A stretch of DNA of 64,000 nucleotides. It comes from Clostridium sp. CAG:964 (lineage in GTDB: Bacteria > Bacillota > Clostridia > Oscillospirales > Acutalibacteraceae). Each line of letters starts with the position of its first letter. Position 1 is the first letter of the stretch. The notes below the pieces were generated by a model that was not told the origin of the DNA, did no database searches, and worked only from the letters and a program-made list of their open reading frames with translations. A program made the position numbers and the translations under genes. Below are positions 63,356 to 64,000 of the stretch, one piece after another. The stretch spans positions 4,763-68,762 of the forward strand of contig FR891324.1 of the NCBI GenBank assembly GCA_000435335.1, in the 5' to 3' direction.

Positions 63356-63451
63356 TTATACCCCAAACAGCTTTATGTAAGACTGTAACAACAGGATAAA
63401 AATGCTTACAGTTTCACCAACCTCAAGCATTTTCTTAATCGTATTCTTCAT
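63356..63451 (-). CDS. Possible 31-residue membrane peptide
   Basis: ATG at 63451, stop at 63356-63358. It opens MKNTIKKMLEVGETV, then a hydrophobic stretch (SIFILLLQSYIKLFGV) that could span a membrane. Only a weak GGTG lies upstream. It lies on the same strand as ftsE, about 200 nt before it. May be chance. Confidence 0.3.
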   Translation of the reverse strand: MKNTIKKMLEVGETVSIFILLLQSYIKLFGV

Positions 63452-63471
63452 ATTTTTTCACACCAAAATCA

Positions 63472-63507
63472 AAAACAAGTGGCAACTTGATTATCGCCAC
63501 TTGTTTT
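63472..63507 (-). terminator. Second hairpin downstream of the surface protein gene
   Basis: Perfect 12-bp stem AAAACAAGTGGC / GCCACTTGTTTT with a minus-strand T-rich tail; a back-up terminator. Confidence 0.5.
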
Positions 63508-63610
63508 AATCAATTTTCTTTTTACGTTTTTACCCCAACTATTAACATAGAGCCTTTCTTTTTTGCGGTTTTATCCCAACTCTATTGACGCAGAGCCTTA
63601 AAATATTGCG

Positions 63611-63640
63611 AAAAAATCGACCACCCAAATGGGTGGTCGA
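63611..63640 (-). terminator. Terminator of the PTEPT-repeat surface protein gene
   Basis: Perfect 10-bp stem TCGACCACCC / GGGTGGTCGA with a 4-nt loop and six T on the minus strand, about 36 nt past the stop. Confidence 0.88.
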
Positions 63641-63675
63641 CCGAAATCAAGCTTAAAAAACAAGCTTAATTAAAT

Positions 63676-64000
63676 TTACTTAGAAAAATACTTTCTTCTT
63701 GTCAGAACAACTACGCCTGCAGCCATCATCAGTACTGAAAGTAGAACTGCGACAGATACGCTGTCACCTGTAGCTACCTTACCTGTAGATGTGTCGACAT
63801 TGCCATTGTTGTTGCTGCTGCTGTCACCTGGAACTACAACTGATGTTGTTGGGCTGTTAGGTGTAGCAGGGCTTGAAGATGTAGGTACATCTGTTGGCTG
63901 TTCGTCCGGCTCTGTTGGAACTGTAGGAACTGTAGGAACTGTTGGAGCTGTTGGTTCTGTTGGAACTGTTGGCTCTGTTGGAGCTGTTGGCTCTGTTGGA
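63676..64000 (-). CDS. Surface protein with PTEPT repeats and TGDS-type anchor (partial)
   Basis: Only the last 107 residues are present; the gene continues beyond the right edge. Reading in: PTEPTAP/PTVP-type repeats, a Ser/Asn-rich linker (SSSPATPNSP, DSSSNNNGN), then KVATGDS, a hydrophobic helix (VAVLLSVLMMAAGVVVL) and TRRKYFSK. The TGDS plus helix plus basic end matches the end of the NSSSD-repeat protein at 27143-28270, so both are probably anchored by the same machinery. Probably a cell-envelope protein. Confidence 0.8.
   Translation of the reverse strand, partial: PTEPTAPTEPTVPTEPTAPTVPTVPTVPTEPDEQPTDVPTSSSPATPNSPTTSVVVPGDSSSNNNGNVDTSTGKVATGDSVSVAVLLSVLMMAAGVVVLTRRKYFSK

Larger units (their letters stand above)
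63162..63675. other. 514-bp intergenic region upstream of ftsE
   Basis: Contains the possible 31-residue ORF, hairpins at 63472-63507 and 63611-63640, and two degenerate direct repeats ending AGAGCCTT (about 63527-63556 and 63570-63599). No certain ftsE promoter was found. Confidence 0.5.

Overview
The window (about 41% G+C) looks like the chromosome of a low-G+C, anaerobic, Gram-positive gut bacterium of the Ruminococcaceae/Oscillospirales, in the vicinity of Ruminococcus bromii. This is inferred from the gene families: anaerobic class III ribonucleotide reductase, a GGGtGRT/IscU-like pair, DUF4830, DUF4428 and DUF5131 proteins, Gld-like ABC genes, surface proteins ending in a TGDS-plus-membrane-helix anchor, and strong AGGAGG ribosome-binding sites throughout. 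No phage, insertion sequence, CRISPR array or 16S/23S rRNA gene was seen. Most of the window is ordinary core chromosome.

Layout. 1-4.5 kb: a small membrane protein, then an ABC ATPase and a very large FtsX-type permease with a long coiled-coil insertion. 4.5-7.7 kb: cofactor genes (birA, coaX, coaBC). 7.8-12.8 kb: Nudix, hemolysin III-like, GH31 alpha-glucosidase, DegV and PduL phosphotransacylase. 13-18.8 kb: one fructose PTS operon carrying the general PTS genes as well (fruR-fruK-fruA-ptsH-ptsI). 19.3-23.2 kb: enolase, a ZIP metal transporter preceded by an overlooked 44-codon ORF, and a solitary MsmK-type sugar ABC ATPase. The eno and ZIP promoters carry the same GTTAGT-N4-ACTAAC dyad just downstream of their -10 boxes. 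23.3-26 kb: pseudouridine synthase, DUF4830 protein, hotdog thioesterase, DUF1624 membrane protein. 26-30 kb: five tRNAs (Gly, Arg, His, Lys, Gln), a repeat-rich secreted protein with 18 NSSSD-type repeats, glucokinase, and an isolated 5S rRNA.

30-37.4 kb: an unknown protein, purine nucleoside phosphorylase, and a four-gene Gld-like ABC operon. 37.7-42 kb: DNA repair (family 4 uracil-DNA glycosylase, endonuclease IV) and metG. 42.3-44 kb: a well-expressed-looking pair, an IscU-like three-cysteine protein followed by a GGGtGRT protein, with its own promoter and terminator. 44.3-55.1 kb: a surface-polymer region (YfhO, PepV, a repeat-tailed membrane protein, GT2 glycosyltransferase, LicD, TarI, TarJ, LytR-CpsA-Psr ligase), which together predict CDP-ribitol production and a phosphodiester-decorated wall or membrane polymer. 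55.2-58.9 kb: proB behind a palindrome array, and nrdD behind a good promoter with an NrdR box. 59-63.2 kb: a DUF5131 protein and the ftsE-ftsX-M23 peptidase operon. The window ends inside a second TGDS-anchored surface protein with PTEPT repeats.

The candidates most worth following up are the IscU-like/GGGtGRT pair, the shared metal-regulator-like dyad on eno and ZIP with its coupled small ORF, the TarIJ-LicD-YfhO-LCP surface cluster, and the coiled-coil FtsX permease. All assignments are from reading the sequence; no searches were run.
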